DNA of 8,685 nucleotides from DATKKX01 sp035542775 (GCA_035542775.1 DATKKX010000503.1:1-8685), one strand, 5' to 3'; shown: positions 1 through 7,358, numbered from the stretch's first letter. Numbers and translations: made by a program. The notes: a model not told the origin generated them from the sequence alone.

Positions 1-2914
1 CGGAGTGCGTCAGGAAGACAAAGAGCACACACAGCGGGAAGATGAATGCGGCAGTGCTGCCGGCCAGGATCTCCATGTAGGTCAGCTCGGTCCATTCGGT
101 GGCCATGCCTCGGCCCATCTCCTGTTCGGACAGGCGGTCCATCGTGTCGATGGCCTGGCCGGAGCTGCGCCCGGGCGCCGGCGCGCCGTTGATCGGCGCC
201 GCGGGGTACATGTTGTACCTGGTGATCATCATGGGCCCGGTGACCCTTCGGACGGCGGCGATCGCGCCGAGGGGCACCATGTCACCATTGGCGTTGCGAA
301 CCTGGAGCCGGGCCACATCCTCCGGCCGTGAACGGAAAGGCGACTCGGCCTGGGCGTTGACCTGCCAGGTGCGCCCGAACTGGTTGAAGTCGTTGACGTA
401 GTACGCGCCCAGGTTGGTCTGCAGCGTATTGAAGACATCGCTGAGGGCTACCCCTGTGCTCTTGCACTTGGTGCGGTCGATGTCCGCGTAGAGTTGCGGC
501 GTGTTGGCGCGAAACATCGAGAAGACGCCCACCAGTCCCTTGTCCTCGCGGGCCCGAGCGACCAGGTCCTCGGTCTGCTCGGCCAGCGCCTGCAAGCCAT
601 GCCCGCCACGGTCCTCGACCATGATCTTGAAACCGCCCGCGGTGCCCAGACCGTCGACCGGAGGCGCACCGAACACGCTCACCTCCGCCTCCGGAACCTT
701 GGCATAGGCCAGCTTGCGCAGATCAGCGGCGATGCGATCGGCATAGAGCTCGGGCTTGTGGCGCTTCTCGAACTCATCGAGGATCACGTACATCGATCCC
801 AGGTTGGAGCCGTTCATGGCGAGGAGGGACGACTGACCGGCCACAAGCACGGTGTGAGTGACCCCGGGCATCTTGCTCACCAGGGCGTCCAGTTTTGCCA
901 TAACCGCCTGCGTGCGCTCCAGTGAGGCTGCATCCGGCAACTGGACGTTCACAAGAAGGTAGCCCTTGTCCTGGGAAGGAATGAAACCGGTGGGAACGGT
1001 CTTGAGGCCGTAGTACGTCGCGTACAAGAGTGTGCCGAAGATCACGAGGACAACGACCGAGCCCCGGATCGCCTGCCGCACGGCCCGGGCATAGCCCCCC
1101 GTCAGCCAGCCGAAGCCCTTGTTGAACATCCCGAAGAAGCCCGCGAGCAGCCGGTTGATCAGCGCGCTGAGCAGCCAGCCGGCGACGCATCCGATGGCGA
1201 AGGCCACGACCCGCAGCCCCCACAGCAGGGCCGCGCTGCCGCCTGCGGCAACCGCTCCCTCATGCGCCCCGCCCTCGCCGCCGGCCACTGACAATCCGAC
1301 GACCGCGGCCAGGGCGGGCGTCAGCTTCAAGTAACCGACCAGCCCGAGCAGCAGGATGATGCCCAGCCTGGGCAGTGCGTCTCCGTGGCTCTGGCCGTGA
1401 CTGCCCTGGGGGCGCGGCTTGAGAATGAGCGCCGCCAGCGCCGGACTCAGCGTCAGAGAGTTGAACGCGGAGATCAGCGTCGAGGTAGCGATGGTCAGGG
1501 CAAATTGGCGGTAGAACTGACCGGTGATCCCGGCGATGAACGCGACGGGGATGAACACCGCGCTGAGGCCGAAGGCGATTGCGATCACCGCTACGGTCAC
1601 TTCTTCCATCGACTTGTAGGCGGCCTCTTTCGGTGGAAGACCGTGCTCGAGCCAGCGTTCCACGTTCTCCACCACCACGATGGCATCATCCACGACCACG
1701 CCGATCGCCAGAACCAGCCCCAACAGCGAAAGATTGTTCAGCGAGAAGCCGAGCAAGGTCATCACCGCGAACGTGCCCACGAGCGAGACAGGCACAGCGA
1801 TCAGGGGGATGAGCGTCGCCCGCCAGCTCTGAAGGAACACCAGCACCACGATCGCCACGAGAATGAAGGCGTCCTCCAGGGCGCTGACCACTTCTTTGAT
1901 GGACTCGCGGATGAAGGGCGTGGTGTCGTAGACAATGCCGTAATCGAGGCCCTCGGGAAAGTTCTGCTTCAGTTGGGCCATCTTGGCCTTGACCCGATCG
2001 GCCGTCGCCAGAGCGTTCGAGCCGGGCAACTGGAAGATGGGCAGAGCCACGGAAGGCTTGCCGTCCAGCGCGCAGCTCTGGTCCCGGTTTTTGGCCCCAA
2101 GCTCGATGCGGGCCACGTCCCGCACCCGCGTGATCTGGCCTTCACTTCCGGTCTTGAGGACGATATCTCCAAACTGGTCCGGGGTGGTGAGCCGGCCGAG
2201 CGTGTTCATCGTGTACTGAAAGTCGAGGGCCGCCTTGGTCGGCGGCTGACCGATCTGCCCGGCGGCGACCTGGACATTCTGCTCCTGCAGAGCCTTGATC
2301 ACATCGTTGGTCGTCAGGTTGAGCCCGGCCAGCTTCTCCGGATCGAGCCAGACGCGCATGCTGTAATCTTGCTGGCCGAAGTAGGTCACGTCGCCGACGC
2401 CCTCGAGCCGGGCCAGCTCGTCCCTCACCTGAATCGTCGCGTAGTTGCTCAGATAGAGCTGGTCGTAGCGGCCGTCCGGGGAGAACAGATTGACCACCAG
2501 CATGACATTGGGCGACTTCTTCTTGGTGGTCACGCCGGCGGCCTTGACCTCGCTGGGCAGCACGGGCATGGCCATCGAAACGCGGTTCTGAACCAGAACC
2601 TGGTCCATGTCTATGTTCGTGCCCAGCTTGAACGTCACGGTCAGGTTGTACGCGCCGTCGTTGGTGCACGATGACGACATGTAGAGCATGTTGTCGACGC
2701 CGTTGACCTGTTGCTCGATGGGAGCGGCCACCGTATCGGCGACCACGCTGGCGCTGGCTCCGGGATAGGTGCAGGAGACCTGGATGGTCGGCGGCACGAT
2801 TTCCGGGTACTGCGCGACGGGAAGCACGAAAAGAGACACGATGCCCGCGATCGTGATCACGATCGAGAGCACGGCGGCAAAGATCGGCCGGTCGATGAAG
2901 AAACGAGACAACAT
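1..2914 (-). CDS. RND efflux transporter, AcrB/HAE1 family (C-terminus cut by window edge)
   Basis: Proton-driven inner-membrane pump subunit that would export hydrophobic or amphiphilic compounds through a periplasmic adaptor and an outer-membrane channel. Reading right to left, 971 codons are open without a stop. The start at 2914 gives the family N-terminus (FFIDRPIFA) and is preceded by GGAGGA six bases upstream. TM1 lies near residues 9-29, followed by the first porter loop, with family wording such as VAQYPEI and NRVSMAMPVLP. TM2 begins near 343. TM4 carries the proton-relay aspartates D409 and D410 (VVVDDAIVVVEN), matching AcrB D407/D408. TM6 ends at LKP (498-500). TM7 (near 617-636) precedes PTGFIPSQDKGY, the second porter half follows, and the sequence stops within TM8. 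The TM10 lysine and TM9-12 lie outside. About 80-90 residues more than AcrB are present at 501-591. It is the second gene of an adaptor-pump operon. Substrate is unknown, and the family call is near certain. Confidence 0.97.
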   Translation of the reverse strand, partial: MLSRFFIDRPIFAAVLSIVITIAGIVSLFVLPVAQYPEIVPPTIQVSCTYPGASASVVADTVAAPIEQQVNGVDNMLYMSSSCTNDGAYNLTVTFKLGTNIDMDQVLVQNRVSMAMPVLPSEVKAAGVTTKKKSPNVMLVVNLFSPDGRYDQLYLSNYATIQVRDELARLEGVGDVTYFGQQDYSMRVWLDPEKLAGLNLTTNDVIKALQEQNVQVAAGQIGQPPTKAALDFQYTMNTLGRLTTPDQFGDIVLKTGSEGQITRVRDVARIELGAKNRDQSCALDGKPSVALPIFQLPGSNALATADRVKAKMAQLKQNFPEGLDYGIVYDTTPFIRESIKEVVSALEDAFILVAIVVLVFLQSWRATLIPLIAVPVSLVGTFAVMTLLGFSLNNLSLLGLVLAIGVVVDDAIVVVENVERWLEHGLPPKEAAYKSMEEVTVAVIAIAFGLSAVFIPVAFIAGITGQFYRQFALTIATSTLISAFNSLTLSPALAALILKPRPQGSHGQSHGDALPRLGIILLLGLVGYLKLTPALAAVVGLSVAGGEGGAHEGAVAAGGSAALLWGLRVVAFAIGCVAGWLLSALINRLLAGFFGMFNKGFGWLTGGYARAVRQAIRGSVVVLVIFGTLLYATYYGLKTVPTGFIPSQDKGYLLVNVQLPDAASLERTQAVMAKLDALVSKMPGVTHTVLVAGQSSLLAMNGSNLGSMYVILDEFEKRHKPELYADRIAADLRKLAYAKVPEAEVSVFGAPPVDGLGTAGGFKIMVEDRGGHGLQALAEQTEDLVARAREDKGLVGVFSMFRANTPQLYADIDRTKCKSTGVALSDVFNTLQTNLGAYYVNDFNQFGRTWQVNAQAESPFRSRPEDVARLQVRNANGDMVPLGAIAAVRRVTGPMMITRYNMYPAAPINGAPAPGRSSGQAIDTMDRLSEQEMGRGMATEWTELTYMEILAGSTAAFIFPLCVLFVFLTHS
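1142..1414 (-). other. Extra hydrophobic insertion between TM6 and TM7 of the RND pump
   Basis: Within the RND gene, residues about 501-591 separate the end of TM6 (LKP at 498-500) from the conserved FGMFNKGF stretch at about 594-601. In AcrB these two landmarks are only about 13-16 residues apart. The insertion has a short His/Gly linker (SHGQSHGD, 505-512), a hydrophobic run at 517-544, a Gly/Ala-rich polar turn (GGEGGAHEG, 545-553, continuing to 560), and a second hydrophobic run at 561-594. This looks like an added helical hairpin. Two extra spans would keep the topology of the downstream helices unchanged. The reading frame is continuous, so this is not a frameshift artefact. Confidence 0.8.
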
Positions 2915-2920
2915 CCGTGG

Positions 2921-2926
2921 TCCTCC
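2921..2926 (-). promoter_or_regulatory. Ribosome binding site of the RND gene
   Basis: The minus strand reads GGAGGA, six bases before the ATG at 2914. It lies next to, and just before, the adaptor stop codon (2928-2930) in coordinate order, i.e. inside the 13-base gap between the two genes. This fixes the RND start and suggests its translation is initiated independently but close to the end of adaptor translation. Confidence 0.75.
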
Positions 2927-2927
2927 G

Positions 2928-4157
2928 CTACTGGTGTGCGGCTCCCTGGGGTGCGCTGTCCTTGGCGGGCGCGGTTGCCGCCGGCGGGGCTTCGACTTTT
3001 GCGCCAGGACGCGGCATTTCCACTCGCTGCGGGGTCACGGGCTTGCCCGGCCGGGCCCGCTGGATCCCGGTGACGATCACCCAGTCACCCGGTCGCAGAC
3101 CACTGGTGATCACGCGCAAGCCGTCGTCCTCCAGCCGTCCCAGCTTGACGGCGCGGTATTGGGCAATGTTCTTGTCGTCGACGACGTACACGAAACTCTG
3201 GTTTTGGTCCGTGGCCACGGCGCGGTCCGTGACCAGCAGCGCCTTGAACGGCTCGCTCAGCGGTACGCGGACACGGGCAAACAGGCCGGGCTTGAAGATC
3301 CGCTGTGAGTTGTCAAAGGTCCCCCGCACGGAAATGGTGCCTGTCGAGGGATCGACTTTGTTGTCAGCGAAGTTGATGATGCCCTGGTGGGGGTAGCCCT
3401 CCTCGTTGTCCAAGCCGATATAGACCGGGATCTTCAGCGTCCTGACGTCCGGCTGGGACGCAGTGGGCGGGACGGAAGCCTTGGCCCGCTCCCGAAACTG
3501 CAGCATGGCGCGCTCGTTGACGTTGAAATAGACGTAGATCGGATCGAGCGAGACGATGGTCGTCAGCTCATCGGTGTCTGCGCGGATGAGGTTGCCCGTG
3601 GTGATCAGCGCCCGGGAGATCTGTCCACTGATAGGCGCCTTGATCGTCGAGAACTCCAGATTGAGTTTTGCCTGGTCGATGGTGGCGTCGGCGGACTGAA
3701 TCGCGGCCGTGGCTTCGCCCGCGTTGGCGACGGCCTTGTCCAAGTCCTGCTGAGTGGCAGCGCCGGTGGGAACAAGTTTTTCGTACCGCTGGACATCGGC
3801 CGTGGCTTGCGCCAGCCTCGCCTTCCATAGCGCCTTTTGCCCGTCCGCGTTTTTCAGCGCGGCCTGGAATGGCCGTGGGTCGATCTGGAAGAGGAGGTCC
3901 CCCTGCCTCACCTCCTGGCCGTCCGTGAAGTGTATCTCATCCAGGTAGCCGCTGACCCGGGCGCGGATGTCGACTGTCTCGGCGGCATCCATGCGGCCGG
4001 TGAATTCGCCGAAATCGATCACGTCGCGGCTGACGACCTGGCTGATCATCACCTCCGGCGGCGGCGCGGCGGCCTGGTGACCTTTCTCTTCGCTCCCGCA
4101 GCCGCTCATCACGGCAGCAATGATCAAGCCGCAGGCGCAGCCTCGGTATAGATGCAT
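2928..4157 (-). CDS. RND efflux periplasmic adaptor (membrane-fusion protein), lipoprotein
   Basis: Periplasmic adaptor of the HlyD/AcrA type, which bridges the RND pump and an outer-membrane channel. It is 409 residues, close to the usual 370-410. The N-terminus is a lipoprotein signal: a basic start, a hydrophobic core at about 8-17, then MSGC with the acceptor Cys at 20; the Met at -3 is slightly atypical for a lipobox. Next come a first lipoyl/barrel part (RARVSGYLDEI, DGQEVRQGDLLFQIDPRPF, about 60-98), an alpha-hairpin of heptad-like Ala/Gln-rich helices (about 98-166), the returning lipoyl half (STIKAPISGQI, 170-180), a beta-barrel domain, and the membrane-proximal PGLFARVRVPL stretch (290-300). 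The tail from about 382 is Pro/Ala-rich and probably disordered. The start at 4157 was chosen because of the GGAG seven bases upstream and because the signal peptide begins there. The frame stays open far upstream, but that part has no protein-like character. It is followed 13 bases later by the RND gene. Confidence 0.95.
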   Translation of the reverse strand: MHLYRGCACGLIIAAVMSGCGSEEKGHQAAAPPPEVMISQVVSRDVIDFGEFTGRMDAAETVDIRARVSGYLDEIHFTDGQEVRQGDLLFQIDPRPFQAALKNADGQKALWKARLAQATADVQRYEKLVPTGAATQQDLDKAVANAGEATAAIQSADATIDQAKLNLEFSTIKAPISGQISRALITTGNLIRADTDELTTIVSLDPIYVYFNVNERAMLQFRERAKASVPPTASQPDVRTLKIPVYIGLDNEEGYPHQGIINFADNKVDPSTGTISVRGTFDNSQRIFKPGLFARVRVPLSEPFKALLVTDRAVATDQNQSFVYVVDDKNIAQYRAVKLGRLEDDGLRVITSGLRPGDWVIVTGIQRARPGKPVTPQRVEMPRPGAKVEAPPAATAPAKDSAPQGAAHQ

Positions 4158-4164
4158 GTCGTAT

Positions 4165-4168
4165 CTCC
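4165..4168 (-). promoter_or_regulatory. Ribosome binding site deciding the adaptor start
   Basis: The minus strand carries GGAG seven bases before the ATG at 4157. The frame is open up to about 4733, so this site, together with the lipoprotein signal immediately downstream, is what selects the start over upstream alternatives. Confidence 0.65.
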
Positions 4169-4611
4169 GTGCTTGCGTTGGCGCTTCAGAATAGGGGGTG
4201 GCGCATTCCCGATCCTTCTGCGCTCCCAGGGTCGGCTGCCTCATACCTTCTCGATAAGCGATCACCCAGTCTGGGCGTCTCAAGGTACTCCAATCCTCCG
4301 GTGTCGGTGGCCCGGTTCCGCCGGAAGTTCGGTTGCGCGAACGCCTTCTGCCCTGGCGCCAACGGCGGAGTGTAATGGATTGAGCGAATCCGTCGATCCT
4401 GTTCTTCCGGGTATTCTGATTTCTCCAGGCAGTAAGGCGGCTCCGACTTGTGGACTTTTGAGGAGCGCCTGTGGATGAGCGGCCGGTGGCGGGATCAGGG
4501 AGCCCTACCAGCCGGAAGCCTGTCATTCGCTCACCCCCACCGAAATGCAGCCCCAAAGCTGACAGCGGCACACCGGCGTCATGGTGAGGCGAAAAGTGGA
4601 AATAGATCGGC

Positions 4612-4627
4612 CCGGACACGTGTTCGG
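4612..4627. promoter_or_regulatory. Candidate operator: 16-base dyad around CACGTG
   Basis: CCGGACACGTGTTCGG is self-complementary except for one G-T pair of positions. It lies near the middle of the divergent gap, about 455 bases from either start codon. Such dyads are typical of dimeric repressor sites, but no regulator gene is in the window and no second copy was seen, so this is only a candidate. Confidence 0.25.
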
Positions 4628-4948
4628 AGCCCCGTGGCCAGGTCCGGGCATGACACTTACGCGCCACGACTACGCATCTCGTTAGGTTGCAAGAGGTTAA
4701 TGCGGGTCCGAACTGTCTGGTACGACCCTGCAAGCGGTCCGAAAGCTGCTCTTGGCCGCGCCGGCGGCGGGGTCAGGTCGAGCGATCCCCGAAGGCGGAA
4801 AAACCGGATGGCGGCGGTTCGGGAGTCACGGCGGCGAGCTTGGCTTGCGGACTTGGCCTTGTGCTCGCCTGGCATGTGGGGCATTCCCGGTGTTGTGTAA
4901 TTGCGCAACGCGGCGTCAAATAGGCAGGTGGCCGGGGATAGCGCCGAG

Positions 4949-4961
4949 CGGGTTACACCCG
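4949..4961. promoter_or_regulatory. Short dyad CGGGT-TAC-ACCCG upstream of the LOG-family gene
   Basis: A perfect 5-base inverted repeat with a three-base centre, 124 bases before the LOG start. It could be an operator half-site pair or a small leader hairpin. It has no U-tract, so it is not an intrinsic terminator. In GC-rich DNA a dyad this short can arise by chance. Confidence 0.2.
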
Positions 4962-5074
4962 TGACCACGGCCGAGATCGGGCCTTGCATTGGACATTGGA
5001 TAGTAGAGCGTGGGCCGGCTGCCGAGGGCACGTCACCTGGAGGCAGTCACCGGATCGAGACTCGAAAGGGACAA

Positions 5075-5082
5075 GGAAGGAG
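5075..5082 (+). promoter_or_regulatory. Ribosome binding site deciding the LOG-family start
   Basis: GGAAGGAG ends three bases before the ATG at 5086, and the AAGGA at 5073-5077 within the same purine run is eight bases away. The frame is open further upstream to a start at 4984, but no comparable site precedes it and the added residues look non-coding. This supports initiation at 5086. Confidence 0.7.
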
Positions 5083-5085
5083 TCT

Positions 5086-5931
5086 ATGGCAGCAAAGACA
5101 ACCAAGCGGTCACGGTCGCCCAAGAAGCGAACGCTCGACGAGTGGGAGCGCGGGTGGCAGCAACATTGGAGCAAGACAAGCAGCAGCAGCTATGAACTGC
5201 CGATCAATGGGCCCGGTGGCGCCGACCGTGAGTTCCTGACGCAAGCGCGAACCCCGGAAAAGGAGACCGCGCGGCTCAAGCGCATTCACGATGAATTCGT
5301 GCGCGGCTTCGAAGGGCTGTACCAGCTCGGCCCGGCCGTGACGGTCTTCGGCTCGGCGCGTTTCAAGCCGACTCACGCTTATTACAAGCTGGCACGCGCC
5401 GTGGGCGGGGAGTTGGCACGGGCCGGCTTCGCCACGCTTACCGGCGGTGGTCCCGGCATCATGGAAGCGGCCAATCGCGGGGCCCACGAGGCCGGCGGAA
5501 CCAGCTACGGGCTGAACATCATCCTGCCACACGAGCAGAGCGCGAACCCGTACGTGGACAAGACCGTGGAGTTTCACTACTTCTTCACCCGCAAGGTCAT
5601 GCTGGTGAAGTACTCGTGCGCGTTCATCGTCATGCCCGGCGGCCTCGGCACGCTCGACGAGATGTTCGAGGCTGCCACGCTGGTCCAGTGCGGGAAGATC
5701 GGTCCATTTCCTATCGTCCTGATGGGCGTCAAGTTCTGGGAAGGCATGCGCCGCTGGGGCCGGTTCATGATGAAGCAGGGCGTCTTCTCCAAGGAAGAGA
5801 TCGGCTTCGGCTGGGTTACCGATTCTCCGACGGAAGCCGTCGAGGTCATCCTGCGCAGTCTGCCGGCCACAGTGCGCAATCAACTGAAACCACGTGATGG
5901 CAAACGTTCGCACAGAGTGAGAAGCAAATGA
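5086..5931 (+). CDS. LOG-family (TIGR00730-type) Rossmann-fold nucleotide phosphoribohydrolase
   Basis: A cytosolic enzyme of the LOG/'lysine decarboxylase-like' family (PF03641 type). Characterised members cleave the N-glycosidic bond of nucleoside 5'-monophosphates, releasing the base and ribose 5-phosphate; plant and some bacterial members act on cytokinin nucleotides. It has 281 residues, the longer bacterial type. The Rossmann core begins near residue 83 (AVTVFGSARF). TGGGPGIMEAANRGA (119-133) is the phosphate-binding loop, FFTRKVMLV (166-174) contains the conserved Arg169, and PGGLGTLDE (184-192) is the family signature with the catalytic-type Glu192. The family was long misannotated as lysine decarboxylase, and nothing here supports that activity. 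Residues 1-15 are Lys/Arg-rich, residues 16-80 form a helical-looking extension, and the last 14 residues are again basic. The stop overlaps the start of the next gene by four bases, so translation is probably coupled. The true substrate is unknown. Confidence 0.93.
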   Translation: MAAKTTKRSRSPKKRTLDEWERGWQQHWSKTSSSSYELPINGPGGADREFLTQARTPEKETARLKRIHDEFVRGFEGLYQLGPAVTVFGSARFKPTHAYYKLARAVGGELARAGFATLTGGGPGIMEAANRGAHEAGGTSYGLNIILPHEQSANPYVDKTVEFHYFFTRKVMLVKYSCAFIVMPGGLGTLDEMFEAATLVQCGKIGPFPIVLMGVKFWEGMRRWGRFMMKQGVFSKEEIGFGWVTDSPTEAVEVILRSLPATVRNQLKPRDGKRSHRVRSK

Positions 5932-7319
5932 AAATCAAACTCATCGGGGCCGCCGGCGGCGAGGTGACGGGGTCGGCTTATGTGGTGGAGACGAAGCAGG
6001 CCCGCATACTCGTCGATTGCGGGATGTTTCAGGGTGGCAAAAAGTCCGAAGCGCTCAACCGCCCGCCCTTGAAACCGAACCGCAAGCTGGACGCCGTACT
6101 GCTCACACATGGCCACCTGGACCATTCCGGCCGATTGCCATTGCTGGCCCAGTTGGGCTGGCGTGGTCCCGTCCTGGCAACCCCGGCCACCAGGCAGTTG
6201 GCGGCCCTGATCACCCGCGACTCGGCCCGCCTTCAGGCGCAGGACGCCAAGCGCGAGAGCCGCAAGCGTGCCAGAATGGGCAAGCCGCCGGTCGAGCCGC
6301 TCTACACCCCTGAGGAGGCGGATGCCATCATCAGCCAGTTTCGCGATGTGCCCTACAAAGAGCCCGTCGACGTAGCGCCGGGGATTGAGGCCATCTGGTC
6401 GGAGGCGGGCCACATGCTCGGCTCGTCCAGCATCCAGTTGATCGTGCACGAGAACGGAGCCGACAAGCGGTTGGTCTTTTCCGGTGACCTGGGGCCCACG
6501 AGCATCCCTCTGCTTCGCAAATTCGAGCCGTTTCACCACGCGGACATGGTTTTTCTCGAATCCACCTACGGCGACCGCGACCATCGCCCCTTCATGGAAA
6601 CGGTGGAGGAGTTTGTGGAGGTGGTGAAGAAAGCCGCGCAATCCGGCGGGAAGATGATCGTCCCGACCTTTGCGGTGGGTCGAGCCCAACTGCTGACGAG
6701 CCTATTGGCCTGGATGTTCCGCAAAAAGAACGTGCGACCTTTCCCCATCTTCCTCGACAGCCCGATGGCCATTGAGGCAACGAAGATCTACATGCAGCAT
6801 CGCGAGCTGTTTCACGACACGATGAGCAAGTTCATCCAGGAAAAGCCGATGCGGGAGGATCTGCGCAGCATGACGATGACGGCGACGGCCGAGCAGTCCA
6901 TGCAGATCAACGAGCAGACCGGGACGTGCTTCATCATGGCCGGCGCCGGGATGTGCAATGGCGGCCGCATCCTGCACCATCTGAAACAGAATCTGTGGAA
7001 GCCCGAAACTCAGGTGCTCATGGTCGGCTATCAGGGCCGCGGTTCGCTTGGCCGCCGCCTGATTGACGGCGAGCAACGTGTCCGGATCCATGGGGAAATC
7101 ATCGCGGTGCGGGCCACGATGCACACGCTCGGCGGCTTCAGCGCTCACGCCGGCCAGACCGATTTGCTGGACTGGCTGGGCGCCATCGCTCCCAGCCGGC
7201 CGCGCGTGATCATTGTGCACGGTGAAGACCGGCAGCGCCAGGCGCTGTCCGAACAGGTCCAGCGCCGCTTCAAGCTGAAGAGCGCACTGCCGGACATGGG
7301 TGATGTGATCGAACTGTAA
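5928..7319 (+). CDS. MBL-fold/beta-CASP ribonuclease (CPSF73-like, RMMBL-containing)
   Basis: A predicted zinc-dependent RNA-processing nuclease of the bacterial CPSF73-like class (similar in layout to the Thermus TTHA0252 endoribonuclease). It has 463 residues, a normal length. All expected motifs are present: Asp30 (motif 1), HGHLDH at 61-66 (motif 2), AGHMLGS with His162 (motif 3), FSGDLG with Asp187 (motif 4), ESTYG with Glu211 (beta-CASP motif A), FSAHAGQTD with His407 (motif B) and IVHGE with His431 (motif C). The beta-CASP domain is inserted at about 212-350, and the RNA-specificity part occupies the C-terminus. The two-zinc centre therefore appears intact. The start at 5928 overlaps the LOG stop as ATGA and has only a weak purine stretch upstream, consistent with translational re-initiation. 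Both single-stranded endonuclease and 5'-3' exonuclease activities are known in the family; which applies here cannot be read from sequence. Confidence 0.95.
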   Translation: MKIKLIGAAGGEVTGSAYVVETKQARILVDCGMFQGGKKSEALNRPPLKPNRKLDAVLLTHGHLDHSGRLPLLAQLGWRGPVLATPATRQLAALITRDSARLQAQDAKRESRKRARMGKPPVEPLYTPEEADAIISQFRDVPYKEPVDVAPGIEAIWSEAGHMLGSSSIQLIVHENGADKRLVFSGDLGPTSIPLLRKFEPFHHADMVFLESTYGDRDHRPFMETVEEFVEVVKKAAQSGGKMIVPTFAVGRAQLLTSLLAWMFRKKNVRPFPIFLDSPMAIEATKIYMQHRELFHDTMSKFIQEKPMREDLRSMTMTATAEQSMQINEQTGTCFIMAGAGMCNGGRILHHLKQNLWKPETQVLMVGYQGRGSLGRRLIDGEQRVRIHGEIIAVRATMHTLGGFSAHAGQTDLLDWLGAIAPSRPRVIIVHGEDRQRQALSEQVQRRFKLKSALPDMGDVIEL

Positions 7320-7346
7320 GAGAACCGGAACGGGCCACCGGCGGCC

Positions 7347-7351
7347 GGAGG
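7347..7351 (+). promoter_or_regulatory. Ribosome binding site deciding the pckA start
   Basis: GGAGG lies one base before an ATG at 7353 and seven bases before a second in-frame ATG at 7359. Only the second spacing is workable, so 7359 is the preferred start. The choice changes the protein by two residues. Confidence 0.65.
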
Positions 7352-7358
7352 AATGAAC

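Larger units (their letters stand above)
4158..5085. other. Divergent intergenic region without a credible gene
   Basis: About 930 bases separate the divergently transcribed adaptor and LOG-family genes. All open frames here give Arg/Pro/Ser-rich translations without recognisable motifs and mostly without a ribosome binding site. The region must contain promoters for both transcripts, but I see no strong sigma-70 -35/-10 pair on either strand. The best minus-strand candidate is TTGAGA at 4278-4283, with only a poor -10 (GCTTAT, 4254-4259). Several short dyads occur (4265-4275, 4316-4326, 4327-4342, 4612-4627, 4949-4961). The length exceeds what two simple promoters need, leaving room for a small RNA, long leaders or a decayed gene. 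None of these can be established from sequence alone. Confidence 0.7.

Noticed and set aside
1385..2674. 429-codon open frame on the plus strand
   Set aside because: It is antisense to the RND gene, which carries all the family motifs. The translation is His/Arg/Asp-rich with no domain.
4158..4733. N-terminal extension of the adaptor by 192 codons
   Set aside because: The frame is open, but the translation is Arg/Ser/Thr-rich with no domain, and it would bury the lipoprotein signal peptide. A ribosome binding site supports the start at 4157.
4695..4745. Repeated GGTCCGAA and TGCAAG words, possibly tandem repeats
   Set aside because: Only two copies of each short word with unequal surroundings; compatible with chance.
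4448..4900. 150-codon plus-strand open frame in the spacer
   Set aside because: No ribosome binding site, Arg-rich random-looking composition and no recognisable motif.
4657..5031. 124-codon minus-strand open frame in the spacer
   Set aside because: It begins at GTG with poorly spaced purines, and its composition looks random. It overlaps another equally unconvincing frame on the plus strand.
4984..5085. Upstream start for the LOG-family protein adding 34 residues
   Set aside because: No ribosome binding site near 4984, and the added residues do not look like protein. The site at 5075-5082 clearly serves the ATG at 5086.
7320..7358. Possible terminator between the RNase gene and pckA
   Set aside because: The gap is GC-rich but forms no convincing stem followed by a T-run.
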